From positions 2,418,001 to 2,482,000 of the forward strand of contig OZ251228.1 of NCBI GenBank assembly GCA_965240325.2: a DNA stretch of 64,000 nt, in the 5' to 3' direction. The notes under the pieces were generated by a model, which saw only the letters and a list, made by a program, of their open reading frames with translations, was not told the origin of the DNA and made no database searches. Shown here piece by piece: positions 10,764 to 21,960 of the stretch. The stretch's first letter is position 1. Every line of letters starts with the position of its first letter. Source of the stretch: Rebecca billardiae RCC1528. Lineage: Eukaryota; Haptophyta. Position numbers and translations under genes: made by a program.

Positions 10764-12190
10764 ATGCGTGTCTCGCTCGTCGCATCAGCTGTGCTCGCGG
10801 TGCTCTGTGACCTGAGGTGCAGCGCAGCTGCTGATGCGCGGCACGGCCCAGCTTCGGCCGAGCCGTGGTCGTTCGCACCGTTTGATCCCAAGTGGACGGC
10901 GCCGAACTGGGGCAAGCTTGATCGGGACGGCTACGTGTACATCCGCAACTTTGTCACCGGGAATGTGCAGCAGTGGAGCCGCCGGACGACCGCCACCTGG
11001 GAGAAGAATGTGGTCAAATTCCCTGGCCCAGGCAGCCGCGCGAGAGACGGCCCGGAGGCCGTACGGCTGCGAAAGGCGGTCCGGATGCTCATGAGCAATA
11101 TCACGCACTCGCAGAAGACGTCTCTGAGCGTCGACTACATCAAAGACTCGATCCACTGCGACGACGGTGCCACCACCTCGTACTACTTCTCCTCGGGCAC
11201 ACCGGCCAACAAGCAAGCGGCTGACGAGCTCAACAAGGTGATGGGCAACATCTTGTCGTTCGCCAAGGGGCTGGACTGGCACACGGATATGTCGTTCATC
11301 TGGGACCCGGACCACGAGGCATCTCACGAGTGGCTGGTACGCGTCGCCTGCGTGCTCGTGCGCTCGTCGTCCGCTTGTTGTGAGCTGCGTGCAGGCTGCC
11401 GGCTCTGGGCACTGCACCACTGAGCGGCTCCCCGGCCCCCCGTGTGCACGTGCGTCCCCGTCCCCCGCGCTCGCTCGAACTAACATCCACACGCGCGCCG
11501 TATGCATCATCGTGTGCAGAACTTCTACATTCCCGTCTTCAAGGTGCGCATCTGGCGCGCCCAGGCTGCATCCGCCGTACTCACTCAGCATGCGAGCCGG
11601 CACTCGCTCACTGATCCCTCGCCCCTGCCGCGCGCCGCGTCGTTTGCGATGCTGCACAGCGGCGCCGGGACGACGCCAACCTCGAGTTTCTCCCGTTCTC
11701 GGCCATCCCTGACCTGCGCGACATGCTCGAGGGCTCGTGTTCTAAGGGTTACATGCTGGCGCCGCGCAATTCTCCGGCTGGTGGCAAGCCGGTGGCAGGC
11801 AAAAAGGGCAAAGGGCAGAACGGGAAAGGCGGGCACAGCGGAGCGAGCCGCAGCAAGAACGCGACGAGCGGCATGAAGGTCGTTGAGCACGACCTGATGG
11901 GCTGTGCATCCACGCGCTCGTTTGAGGGCTCAATCCTGGACAAGGCGATCGCACCCAAGCTCGCCGAGGGGGACCTGCTCATCCTGCGCGGCGACGTCAT
12001 TCACAGGACGGGCAAGCGCAGCCACCTGCCATTCCGCCTCGCCCTGTCTCTGCGCGCGCTCAAGACGCCCACTGAGGAGTCCATGGCCCGCCAGTGCATC
12101 CTCCGCCGCGCGGCGCGCACGGCCACCGACGTGAGTCGATCGAGGTACAACCAGCTGCTGTGCGACCCGGCGAAGAGGCGCTCGCAGTGA
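10764..12190 (+). CDS. Secreted 2-oxoglutarate/Fe(II)-dependent dioxygenase-like protein (PhyH-like)
   Basis: Exons 10764-11336, 11520-11543 and 11660-12190 (GTACGC..CAG and GTGCGC..CAG, all phase 0), 375 aa. The middle exon is only 24 nt (NFYIPVFK). The N-terminus is a signal peptide (MRVSLVASAVLAVLCDLRC). The iron-binding triad is visible as HTD in GLDWHTDMSFIWDP (about residue 173) and the distal His in LRGDVIHRTGKRSHLPFRL, whose following Arg would bind 2-oxoglutarate. Between them lies a basic, low-complexity Gly/Lys/Ser insert. The overall order resembles the phytanoyl-CoA dioxygenase superfamily, but the substrate cannot be inferred. The secretory signal suggests an ER, lumenal or extracellular role such as protein or glycan hydroxylation. 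Confidence 0.72.
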
Positions 12191-12563
12191 GGCGCGGCTC
12201 ATGACGTCAGCCTGTCATTGACCGCCGTGAGTTGGACCGTCGCCGGGTGACCATCGCAGGGCCCAGGCTGCTGGAGTTGCGCAACTCACTGGGTGGCAAG
12301 AGCATGACTACGCACGAGAGAGCCGATCGCCGCCACTGAAGGACTGCGGCTCACAGGTGAGTCGAGTCGAGCTCCTGCTAGAGTTCTGCAGACTACGTAG
12401 CAGGGCGAGCATCATGCGCAACCGGCCGGAGCCAGAGGGTGCCGCCTGTGCAGCTTGCATCCGGACTCGGAACGTCTGAAGCCCTGACAACGGTGAAGAG
12501 TGAAGACAGTCCGAAACTTGAAACCGCCCGCCCAAATTTTGACGCGCTTTGGCTGCTGCTGCC
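12191..12563. other. Intergenic, no feature recognised
   Basis: About 370 bp of mixed composition between the dioxygenase stop and the coiled-coil gene start. It would contain the 3' UTR of the former and the promoter of the latter. No repeat or RNA gene was seen. Confidence 0.5.
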
Positions 12564-12998
12564 ATGGCGGCACCGACTGTTGAGCAGCGCGCCTCGTCGC
12601 CGCGACCTCGAGCCGAGGGCGGGGCGCGCGCGGGGCTGGTGCGCCGCCCGGGTGGGCAGAACCGCCCGATCACACCACCGGCTCGGCCTTCGCCCAGCCT
12701 CTCCACGGCGAGCGCCCCGTCGGCACCCGCGCCCGCCGCGGGCGCAGCGCGCCCGGCCACGGGCAAGACGCCGCCGTCCGCGCCGAGCGCCAAGCGCGTC
12801 GTGCGCCCGCTCGAGGCCGGCGCGACGGACGGCGCGGCGGGTGGCGCGACCAGCGGCACGACGCCGCGCGCGCTCGACCCGGCCGCGCCGGGCACGATCG
12901 CCACGCCGCGCGCGTACGTGACCGAGGGCGCGCACTTTGACCACGAGCCGCACCAGAGGCGGCCGCCGTCGCCGCCGGCCGAGAGCGGCAGCGGCGGG

Positions 12999-13039
<41 letters not shown>

Positions 13040-14949
13040 GGCGCGGCGCGAGGCGTGGGGCGCGGCGCCGCCGCGCGGCGCCAACCGCGCCTCCCCGACC
13101 CACCGCCCGCCGCCGCCGCTGCCCGGGACCGTGCAGCAGCAGCAGGCGCAGCAGCGCGAGGCGCAGCACGCGCAGGCGCACAGGCTGGAGCGCGCGCTGC
13201 ACACGATCCAGCAGCTGGAGGCGCAGCTGGCGGAGGCGCGCGGGGAGCGGACGGAGATCTGGGAGCGCGCGCGCTCCGACGCGCAGGCGATGGCCACCGT
13301 CGCCCGCTCGATCGAGGGCAACCAGGGCGCACTCGCCACCGCGGTGGAGACGCTGCAGGCGCAGCTCGGCGCGGCCAAGGCCGACGCGGCGCGCGTGTGG
13401 GAGCAGAACCGCGCGGACAAGCGCGTGTTCGAGCGGATGGCGCGCGAGCTCGAGCGGCAGGTAAAGGAGCTCGAGCGCGTGCGCGACGGCGCGATCGCGC
13501 AGGCGCGCGAGGCCTCCGCGCGGCTCAAGGAGGCCACGCACCACATCGGCGCGCTGCAGGCCGAGCTGGCGCAGGCGCGCGCGGGCGCGGAGCGGCAGGC
13601 GCGCGCGGACGCGGCCGGCGCCGCGCGCGAGCTGCGCGGCCTGAAGGAGTGGGTGCGCGCGGCGCGCGAGCGGGACACGGTGGAGCGCGCGCTGTACTGC
13701 GACGAGCTCGCCGCGCTCGAGGCCGCCGCGCCGAGCGGCCCAGCGCACGCGCCCACCGCCGGCGGCGCGTCCGCCCACTCACCCAGGCTGAGCACGGCCG
13801 AGCGCGCCGCGGCCGGCGCGCGCGCGCCGGACGGCGACGCCGCCGCGTCGAGGCGCGTGCACCACGCGCTCGCCGCGCAGCTCGAGCTGCTGCAGGCCTC
13901 CGTGCGCGACTCCGCCGACCGCGAGCGCGCCGCCGAGGCGACCACCGCCGCGCTGCGCGAGAGCCTGCGCGCCGCGCACGCCGAGTCCGCCTCGGCGCGC
14001 GCCGAGCGCGCCCGGCTGGCGCAGCAGCTGGCGGACACGCGCGCGCACATCGAGCTGCTCGACGCGTCCGCTGGGTCGGGCGGCGCGGGTGGCGCGGGGG
14101 CGGGCGGCTCGGAGGCGACGGCGCGCGTGCGCGCGCTCGTGAGCGAGAAGCGCGCGCTCGCGGCCGAGCTCGAGCGCGCGAGGGAGGAGGCAGCGGAGGC
14201 GCGCGCGCGCGCGGAGCGCGCAGAGGCGAGTGGCGCGCGCGAGGCGGAGGCGGCGGCGCGCCGCGCGCGCGCGCTCGAGGAGGACAAGTCGGAGCTGCGC
14301 GCGCGCGCGGCGGCCGAGGCGGAGCGCGCGCAGGGCGTGCGCGCGCAGCTCGGCCAGTTCGCCGCCGATCGGGTGCGCGCCGTGCTGCGTGCGAGCCCGC
14401 CTCCGCCGCGGGCAGCCGCGCGCGCGCGCGCGCGCGCGCGCGGCGTGGCGCGCCTGCCACCGCCGCGCCCGCTGCGCCGCGGAGGGAGCGGACGCGCCAC
14501 GCCGAGTGGCGGCCCGCGGCCGACCCTCTGCTCACCGCACCCCGCCCCACGCGCGCGTGGCCGTGCTGCCGCAGGAGTTCTGCCTCGAGGCGCTGCAGCA
14601 GCTCAAGCGGCAGGTGGCGTCGCTGAGCTCCGAGCGAGACGCGCTGCGCGGCCGACTGAGCGAGGTGCGGCCACGCGCAGCGCGCGACGCGCGTGGCGCG
14701 CGCCTCTTGCCCGCTGCGCAAGCGGCTGCGAGGGAGGGGTTGCAGCGCGTGGGACGGGGCGCCCACGTGCGTGCGCGCCGCTCATGGCTGAGCCGCGCCC
14801 GGCGCTCTCGCGTCCCTCGCCCAACCGCGCGCCCACGCCGCCCACCTGCGCCGGCGCAGGCGAGCAGCGAGGCGGAGCAGCCGCGCGCCACTGTCAACGG
14901 CTCCGGCCGTCGACGACGGGGCAGCGGCGGCGGCGGCAGCGGCAGCTAG
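12564..14949 (+). CDS. Long coiled-coil protein
   Basis: Exons 12564-14372, 14575-14664 and 14860-14949 (GTGCGC..CAG and GTGCGG..CAG, both phase 0), 662 aa. Residues 1-~190 are disordered, rich in Ala/Pro/Gly with an uninterrupted Gly run near residue 150. From ~195 a near-continuous Glu/Arg/Ala/Gln heptad coiled coil runs to the C-terminus (for example HTIQQLEAQLAEARGERTEI and SEKRALAAELERAREEAAEA). Exon 2 (EFCLEALQQLKRQVASLSSE) continues the coil, and the protein ends in a Gly/Ser/Arg tail. No enzymatic or membrane segment is present. Coiled-coil proteins of this type are often centrosomal, ciliary or Golgi-associated, but the family cannot be assigned from composition alone. Confidence 0.72.
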
Positions 14950-15603
14950 CCACTACAGTCTATTGCTACTCCGTCTGACTGACGACCGTGACCGTCTCTG
15001 ACCGCAGACCGCTCTCCGATGATATTATTAAATTAAGTTATTCAGCGCTGCGCGGCTACGGACACGGTAATCGGTCTTATTTATCGGAGTCCCGGCGGAG
15101 TCACTGTCACTGATGCTGCTGACGGACAGCAATATTTTATTAAATAATTTTACGACGTTATTAAAGAATGACTCCATCACATGTAAATTGACTCGGACTG
15201 CTTGAGAGTTGAGACTCTTGAGAGTGCTAGTAGTTACTAGTTAGTGTCTCTCAGACTCAAAAGCAAATAGTCCGATTCAGTCATTCAGCAAGCAGCGGGC
15301 ATATAAGCCACTGGCCGTCATTAGGCCCGCGGCGCCAGCGCCGAGCGCGGCATCTCGTCATCGGCATCAATATATGACTCTGCCGAGCCGGGCCCGCCGC
15401 CATCTGTAGTCAATCATAATGTCACATCTTGATACAGCTTGACTCGTGACACTAGTCAGACACCGTGTAGTGCGGCGACGGCTTACCCGCTTACCCGCCA
15501 GTCCCGCCTGGGCTGCCGTGGGCACCGGGGTAGTCTCTGGCATGCAATGCTACTTGTGCCTGGTAGCACGTGGTGGGCTTGGCGGCGAGGAGGAGTGCCG
15601 GTT
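14950..15603. other. AT-rich intergenic region
   Basis: About 650 bp, markedly more AT-rich than the flanking genes, with ATTATTAAATTAA-like stretches and short direct repeats of the kind TTGAGAGT/TTGAGACT around 15205-15225. It lies between two convergent genes (plus at 14949, minus at 15604). No coding frame or RNA gene was recognised. Confidence 0.5.
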
Positions 15604-15912
15604 TCAGTTGCGCTTCTTCTCCTCGATGGGCGCCGCACGCCTGCTGCCGGCCGTTTGTGCGGCCTCGCGTCGCGCCGCGCGGTCGTTTGCCCATCGCGAG
15701 AGCTGCTTGATCGGGAAGATCACCGCCGGCACGACCACGTCAAAGAGCAGCGCAAGGACCACGAGCACGACGAACATGGAGACAAAGGGGTGCGCCTCGA
15801 CAAGCGCTTGTACGCCTGTGGGGGTCCGCCCCGTGATCGCGCACACAACTTCGAGCAGCGCGGTCAGCGCTCGTATTAGCAGCTCCTCGGCGGGCGAGGT
15901 GGCCGGCGCCAT
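15604..15912 (-). CDS. Small single-span membrane protein with C-terminal KKXX motif
   Basis: A 102-aa frame starting MAPATSPAEELLIRALTALL. A single strongly hydrophobic helix lies at residues ~45-70 (FVSMFVVLVVLALLFDVVVP), followed by a basic tail ending EEKKRN. The last four residues KKRN fit the dilysine KKXX signal for COPI-mediated retrieval to the ER, so a type I ER membrane protein with a cytosolic tail is inferred. I chose the ATG at 15912; the frame stays open a little further upstream, but without an ATG. No family recognised. Confidence 0.6.
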   Translation of the reverse strand: MAPATSPAEELLIRALTALLEVVCAITGRTPTGVQALVEAHPFVSMFVVLVVLALLFDVVVPAVIFPIKQLSRWANDRAARREAAQTAGSRRAAPIEEKKRN

Positions 15913-16900
15913 GCTGCCTTCCAGCCTGCTGAAAAGCGCCGCGCTGCGCAAGCTGCAGAAGCCGCCGACTTTTGAATTCTTTTTTTCAATAAAACACCGA
16001 TGGCAGGATGTGCTTGCGCATGCGCACGTCGACTGTCTCCGCGAGTACTGACCGGCTCATACTTCATAGCTTCATCTGTCAGTCAGGTCACAACTCACAT
16101 GTCACAAGTAGTGTCAGACAGTCAGACAATCAGGCGCATCGTAGAGTGCTAATACGGCTCTCGCACTCACTCAGAGTAAAGAGTCAAAGACGCGGAGGCA
16201 TTGTCAACGTCGTACGGTCGTAATGCTAAATCGTTTAATAGCTTACGGACACGGTAATAACGGCTTGAGCTTCGTTCGGAGCCATCAATCACTGATGCGC
16301 GCTCGCTCAATCGCTGCCCGAGTGAGTCGCCGCCGAGTTTAAGTGACTACTACTAGTAGTTACTACTAGTATACTAGCAGTGATCGTAGTCTGCTTACTT
16401 AGCCTACGACTGTACTTAGTTCGAGCGCACCGCGGCTCGGACAGCGCGCGCGGCCCCGTCCTGCCTGGCCGCCAGGACGCCAGATGTCCAGACGGCGCCT
16501 GTGAGTAGTGTGAGTGTGATGACCCGCGGTCGCGCCCGCGGCCGCGGCCGCGGCCGCGGGCGGCCCGCGGCAGGCCCCGCCGCGCCGCGCGCAGTGGCCG
16601 CGCCCGGGCTTGGTCCGCGACAGGCGACCGGGCGACCGCCGCGCGGCCGTACCTGTCGTCGCAGCAGCAGTCAGTAGTGGCTCACAATTGACGCGCGATC
16701 GATCGACATACTACGCGGCGGTGTGTTCGTAGCAGTCCGAGACGGTAGTGGCTCACAGTTGACGCGATCGACACGGACATACTTATAAGTTAAGTACTAC
16801 GGTGTGTCCCTAGCAGACCCGCAGTCACCAGGTAGCCGTAAACCGTGACGGTGACACTCGTCAGCATGATTCTAAGTGACGACAGCAGTACGTACCGTTG
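15913..16900. other. Intergenic region with ~75-bp imperfect direct repeat
   Basis: About 1 kb without a supported gene. A unit starting AGTAGTGGCTCACAATTGACG (16672-16735) recurs in diverged form at 16747-16815. A GC-only tract with repeated CGGCCG units lies at 16530-16580. Multiple TACTAGTAGT-type short repeats lie around 16345-16380. Confidence 0.5.
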
Positions 16901-18496
16901 TCAGTACAGCTCGACGAGGGAGCCCGCGCCCCACTCAAGGTCGCGCGCCGAGCGAGGCGGCTGCAGGTTGTCGTCCAGCTGGCCGCGCAGCACGGAGAGC
17001 GGCAGCGGGCCCACGCCCTCCGGCCCCGCGCCGTCGCCGCGCGAGCCGCGCCCCGAGTCCGCGCCTTTCCCCCCGCGCCAGCCCCCGTACCCCAGCCCGC
17101 GCCCGCCGTGCGGCCACAGTGCCGCGCCCGGCAGGTTTGGCCCCCAGCGTGCGCGCGGCAGCCACTCGTGCCGCGTGGCGACGCTCTGCAGCGGCGGGAG
17201 CGGCGAGCCGAGGAGCAGCGTGCGCGCGCACATGGCGAGCAGGCAGAAGCACAGCACCACCGCCACCACCAGCCCGAGCAGCTCGAGCTGCTCCAGCACC
17301 TCCGCGTTCGCCTCCCGATTCGAGTGCGCATCGCCCACGTGGCTGTGGTGCCACCGGCCGTGCGCGGCGTCGCGCAAGTCCGGGAGCAGCCGGTGCTCCT
17401 CGGTGGCGGCGGGCGGGGAGGGCGGCGGGTGCGAGTGGGAGAACTCGATCTCGGGCTCCCGCCGCCAGTCCACCGCCGTGTGCCTCTGGATGAGCACGAG
17501 CACCGCGACGATCGCCGCGAGCAGCAGCAGTGCGCGCAGCACCCGCTCCCACAGCCGGGTGCCCCACACCGAGCGCGGCAGCCGCGTCCACACGACCGCG
17601 TCGATGGCGACGAGGAGGAGGAAGAGCGCGAGCACGGCGTAGCAGGCCCAGTCGATCGGCACGCGCGGCAGCCACGCGGCGAGGCCCGTCGCCTCGCCCG
17701 GCGGCGGCGGCGGCGCGGGCGGCGGCGCGGGCGGCGAGGGCGGCGCGGGCGGCGACGACGGCGGATGCGGCGGCCACGGCGGCGTCGGCGGCGGCGTCGG
17801 CGGCGGCGGCGAGGAGCGCGGCGGCGCGGCGGCCGCGTGCGAGCCCCGCGCGCCGGCCCCTGGCGGCGGGCTCGGCGACGGCGCGGGCGAGGGCGGCGCG
17901 GGCGGCGGGCTCGGCGACGCGGGCGGCGGGCTCGGCGACGGGCTCGGCGGCGGCGGCGAGTGCGGCGGCGGCGCGCTCGGCGGCGCGTGCGGCGGCGGCG
18001 AGGGGCTGGGCGGCGGCTGGGGCATGGGCGGCGGGGGCGAGCGCACGCACTGCGCCTCGACGAACGCTGGGTGGTCCGTCACCGCCACCGCGCCGTCGAG
18101 CAGCTGCGTGCGCTCGCCGTGCACGCCCTGGAGCACCGCGCCCTCCAGTAGCACCTCGCACGACGGGCGGTGGTGCTCGGCGAGGCTCGAGAGGAGGCGC
18201 GAGCCGTCGGAGGCGATGGCAGAGACCGAGATGATCCGCGCGTGCGCGAGCATCTGCTCCGTCGCCCACTCCACGCGGTCGAGGTGCATCGTGCGCAGCT
18301 CGGCGCACGTCGCGAACGCGCGCGCGTCGCCGTTCGATCCGCCGCACGTGCGTCGTGCGAGGTCGAGCGTGTAGTCGGCGATGGAGAACGGGAGGCCCGT
18401 TCGTCTGAGCTCCGCCGCGGGCAGCGCACGCGGCGGCGAGCGCGCGCTCGCCACGGCGAGCGCGAGGATGACGGTGGCGCCCCGATGTAGGCGCAT
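16901..18496 (-). CDS. Pro-rich (SPPP-type) membrane protein with signal peptide
   Basis: A 531-aa frame starting MRLHRGATVILALAVASARS, which reads as a cleavable signal peptide. Residues ~20-150 form a compact Cys-containing domain (TCGGSNGDARAFATCAELR). Residues ~155-270 are an almost pure Ser/Pro tract of SPPP repeats, as in hydroxyproline-rich extensin- or pherophorin-like linkers. Three hydrophobic helices follow: ~290-310 (CYAVLALFLLLVAIDAVVW), ~330-345 (LLLLAAIVAVLVLI) and ~415-435. The C-terminus is Gly-rich and probably cytosolic. A cell-surface or scale/wall-attached receptor-like protein is inferred; no catalytic domain is visible. An upstream in-frame Met exists, but the chosen one gives the best signal peptide. 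It is divergent from EPG5 across the inverted duplication. Confidence 0.68.
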   Translation of the reverse strand: MRLHRGATVILALAVASARSPPRALPAAELRRTGLPFSIADYTLDLARRTCGGSNGDARAFATCAELRTMHLDRVEWATEQMLAHARIISVSAIASDGSRLLSSLAEHHRPSCEVLLEGAVLQGVHGERTQLLDGAVAVTDHPAFVEAQCVRSPPPPMPQPPPSPSPPPHAPPSAPPPHSPPPPSPSPSPPPASPSPPPAPPSPAPSPSPPPGAGARGSHAAAAPPRSSPPPPTPPPTPPWPPHPPSSPPAPPSPPAPPPAPPPPPGEATGLAAWLPRVPIDWACYAVLALFLLLVAIDAVVWTRLPRSVWGTRLWERVLRALLLLAAIVAVLVLIQRHTAVDWRREPEIEFSHSHPPPSPPAATEEHRLLPDLRDAAHGRWHHSHVGDAHSNREANAEVLEQLELLGLVVAVVLCFCLLAMCARTLLLGSPLPPLQSVATRHEWLPRARWGPNLPGAALWPHGGRGLGYGGWRGGKGADSGRGSRGDGAGPEGVGPLPLSVLRGQLDDNLQPPRSARDLEWGAGSLVELY

Positions 18497-18714
18497 GCTG
18501 CTGCAGGGCGGCATGACACTTGGCCGACGAGCAGCAGGCAGCAAGGCGGCAAGCAAGCTTCACAGATCGGCGGTTTGACTGTTTGAAGCCGCCGGTTGTT
18601 TCTCTTCCCATCAACTCTTCCTGCCGGCGGGCCAAATTTGGGCTGTTTGGCCAAAGTCTTTTGGCGGCCGAGGCTGCATCGGGTGGCCGCCTGGCCGGTG
18701 CACTGTGCAGCCTG

Positions 18715-19118
18715 GCCCGGGCCAAGGGGAGTCAGGGTACAGCACGTCCAGTTGGGCTGCAGCTGGAGCTTGGGTACAAAAGCTTCCCGCGGCGCAGCGG
18801 CACTCGCCGCCGCCGCCGCCGTCGAGGGACGGTTGTGGCGCGCACGGCGTGAGCCGCTGCGGGCGCTGAGGTGCGCGCGACGGCGGCGCGCCCGGCGGCG
18901 CTGCTGTAGGAGGCCACTGCCCTCCTCTCTGCCCCGCGCGCTTCGCTCGTCGTCGCCGTCTCCGCGCCTGCGACTCAGCGCGCACGCGAGCGCGGCACCG
19001 CCCGGCAGCCGGGGCAATCTCTGCCGTGACTGCGCATGTGCGTCGCGACCTGGTCGGCCCAGCGCGCGAGGCGCGTGCGGGCGAGGTAGGGCCAGTATGG
19101 GCGCGCGCCATGCCGCCT
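18715..19118. repeat. Left arm of a 404-bp inverted duplication
   Basis: The sequence from GCCCGGGCCAAGGGGAGTC to CCATGCCGCCT is repeated in reverse complement at 19443-19846, with only a few differences by eye (for example one indel near 18720 and single substitutions). The arms are separated by 324 bp of unrelated sequence. It is not coding on either strand in a conserved way. Confidence 0.9.
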
Positions 19119-19442
19119 CAAGTAATCCCATCAGAGCGTACAACAGGGAACTGAGCACGTGTGTCTGGTTGGCCGCTTGGACTGTGTTCAAGCAATGTAC
19201 GGGCCATCGTCGAGGCGATCTCGAGGCACTCAGTCAAAACGTCAGTTCAGCGCGCAGACGACCTGGGCGAGAGTCACTGACAATGTATGACTCGCATGAT
19301 CACAAAAAGCTCTGCAACTATCGCGTCTGTACGCCTACTGCCTCGATCGTGCACACTGACGTCTGCGCTTGGGTGCCGCATTGTTTGTCAACGTTGTCGA
19401 CAGAGGTGCAAGGCCCGCGACATGCCCACCGGCGCAAGGTCG
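19119..19442. other. Spacer between the inverted arms
   Basis: 324 bp of less GC-rich sequence with several stop codons in all frames. No gene, microsatellite or terminal motif recognised. It would be the loop of a cruciform. Confidence 0.6.
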
Positions 19443-19846
19443 AGGCGGCATGGCGCGCGCCCATACTGGCCCTACCTCGCCCGCACGCGCCTCGCGCGCT
19501 GGGCCGACCAGGTCGCGACGCACATGCGCAGTCACGGCAGAGATTGCCCCGGCTGCCGGGCGGTGCCGCGCTCGCGTGCGCGCTGAGTCGCAGGCGCGAA
19601 GACGGCGACGACGAGCGAAGCGCGCGGGGCAGAGAGGAGGGCAGTGGCCTCCTACAGCAGCGCCGCCGGGCGCGCCGCCGTCGCGCGCACCTCAGCGCCC
19701 GCAGCGGCTCACGCCGTGCGCGCCACAACCGCCCCTCGACGGCGGCGGCGGCGGCGAGTGCCGCTGCGCCGCGGGAAGCTTTTGTACCCAAGCTCCAGCT
19801 GCAGCCCAACTGGACGTGCTGTACCCTGACTCCCCTTGCCCGGGCG
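19443..19846. repeat. Right arm of the 404-bp inverted duplication
   Basis: Reverse complement of 18715-19118. It ends about 77 bp before the EPG5 start codon, so the arm probably includes promoter or 5' UTR sequence of that gene. The left arm sits about 220 bp upstream of the divergent Pro-rich gene. Confidence 0.9.
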
Positions 19847-19923
19847 GTGGCGGTGGCGCCCGCGCGCGCGGTGTCGACTGTCGAGCTGAGCTGGCACCGG
19901 ACTTTTGTCAAGATCCGGCAGCA

Positions 19924-20464
19924 ATGGAGGACGGCGACGACAACACGCTGGCGGATGCGCTCCGCGCGAGCGTCGAGAGGTGGGCGGCGCCTCTGCGCGT
20001 GCGCCGCGCGCGCGGCTCGCGCGCTCGGCGCTCATCCCCCCCCTGCCCTCCCGCGCGCCGCCCGCGCGGCCCCGGCCAGCCTGCGCACGCACGCGCGCGC
20101 GCTCGCTGACGCGCAGGGGTATCAGCGCGAGCTCGAGCGTCGGATCCAGGGCCTGTGCAGCTCGGTGTGGTTCGTGCAGAAGCACGAGTACGCGCTCGCG
20201 GGCAAGTGTGGCTGCGGCTCCGACGTGCAGTACGTGCACCACCACGAGACCGCTGCGATCCGCGCCGAGACGATGGAGGCGCTCGTGAGCGCGATGCGAC
20301 AGCACCTGCTCGCCGCGCGCGGCCCGACCGCCAGCGCGCTCTTCCGCGTGGCGCAGGCGGAGTTCGAGCTGTTCGCGCGGGTGGAGCGGCACGTGCTCGT
20401 CGCCCACCCCGAGCCACCGCCGCACCAGGTGCTCGCGCTCGCCGCCGAGCTCGTCGACTGCCTG

Positions 20465-20496
<32 letters not shown>

Positions 20497-21490
20497 GCCG
20501 GACGAGCTGATGGCGCCCGTGCTGCGCCGGCTGGTGCTGCTGCTGGGCTCGCGGCTGCTTCACGCGCGCTCGCCGCCGCCGGACCTCCCGGCCGCCGTGG
20601 CGAGCACGCTGCTGCGGCGCGGCCGCGGCCACTGCGCGTGGGCAGCGTGCGTGCTGCAGCCGGAGGTGGCGGACGCGGAGCGGTCCCGCTGGCTCTGGGC
20701 GGTGCTCGTCGACGCGCCGGCGGAGCTGGGCGCGCTGCCGCCCGCGCAGGACCTCCTCGCCGTGCTGCGCCAGCTCCCACTCGCGCCCGCCGCGCTGCGC
20801 CGCGGCGCGGACGGCCTGTCAGACGAGCAGCTGAGCCGCGCGCTGCTGCAGCCGATCGCGAGGGCGGCGCGGCGCGCGGCTGAGGATGGCGGCGCGCACG
20901 GCGGCGCGCACGGCGGCGCGGCGGGGCACGGCGGCGTGCTCGAGCGGCTCGCGCTCGTGTGCGCCGCCGTCGGCGTCGTCCGCCCCGCGCTCTGCGCCGA
21001 GGCCGCCGCCGCGGCGAGCGCGGCCGGCGCGGGCGCCGCGGCCGCGGCCGCGGCCGCGCTCGCGCTGCTGCCAATCGAAGGCGCGCCGCTCGGCGCTGCG
21101 GCGCTGTGGCGCGGCGTGGCGGCGCTGTGCGGGCTGCCCGCGCTGCGGCCGGAGGACTGCCTCGCGCAGTCCGCGCCCGCGCGGCGCGCGCAGGCCGCCG
21201 CCCTCGCCCTCGCCCTCGCGCGCGCGCGCCCCGCCGTGCGCCGCGCGTACGAGGCCGCGCCCGCGCTCGCCTCCATCAACGATCTCACTGGCTACCCTCT
21301 ACTCACGTTACTCAGGCGGCTGGCGCTCGCGGCGCGCGCGCGCGAGGCGGCGGGCGAGGAGGGCGGCGAGGCGGCGAGCGTGGCGGCGTGCGTCGCGCAG
21401 CTGCTCGCCGGCGTCGCCGCCGCCGCCTCCTCCGCCGCGCTGTCGGACGCGGACGCGGCGGGAGCGGCGGGCGGCGGCGAGGGCGGCGAC

Positions 21491-21528
<38 letters not shown>

Positions 21529-21915
21529 GGCCGCGGCGGGCGCAGATGGCGATTGGGCGCGCGGCGCGAGCGTGGGCGGCGCGGAGCTGGGCGCGCTGCG
21601 CGCCGGCGCGAGCGACGCGCTGCGCCGGCTGTGCACCGCGCTGCCCGCCGTCCTCGGCCCCGCCCTGCTCGCCATCCACGTCGCCGTGAGCGCGCCCCCG
21701 CCTCCGCGCCCGCCGCCGCCGCCGCAGCCGCCGGGGCGCGCCGGCCCGGCCGCCGCCGCGCTCAGCGAGGGCGATGGCGGCGCGGCGCGCGCGCGCGTGC
21801 TCGAGGTGGTGGCCGAGCTGCCGCTGGCGGAGTGGCAGCTGCGCCGGCCGGACGTGCTCACGCTGCTCCGCCTCCTCCGCTTCCCGCCTGCGCTCGGCGA
21901 GGCGCCCGCCGCCCT

Positions 21916-21960
<45 letters not shown>

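Noticed and set aside
18719-19111. Conserved frames in both arms of the 404-bp inverted duplication as genes
   Set aside because: They are Arg/Ala/Pro-rich, differ in their continuation outside the arms, and are explained by the duplication itself.
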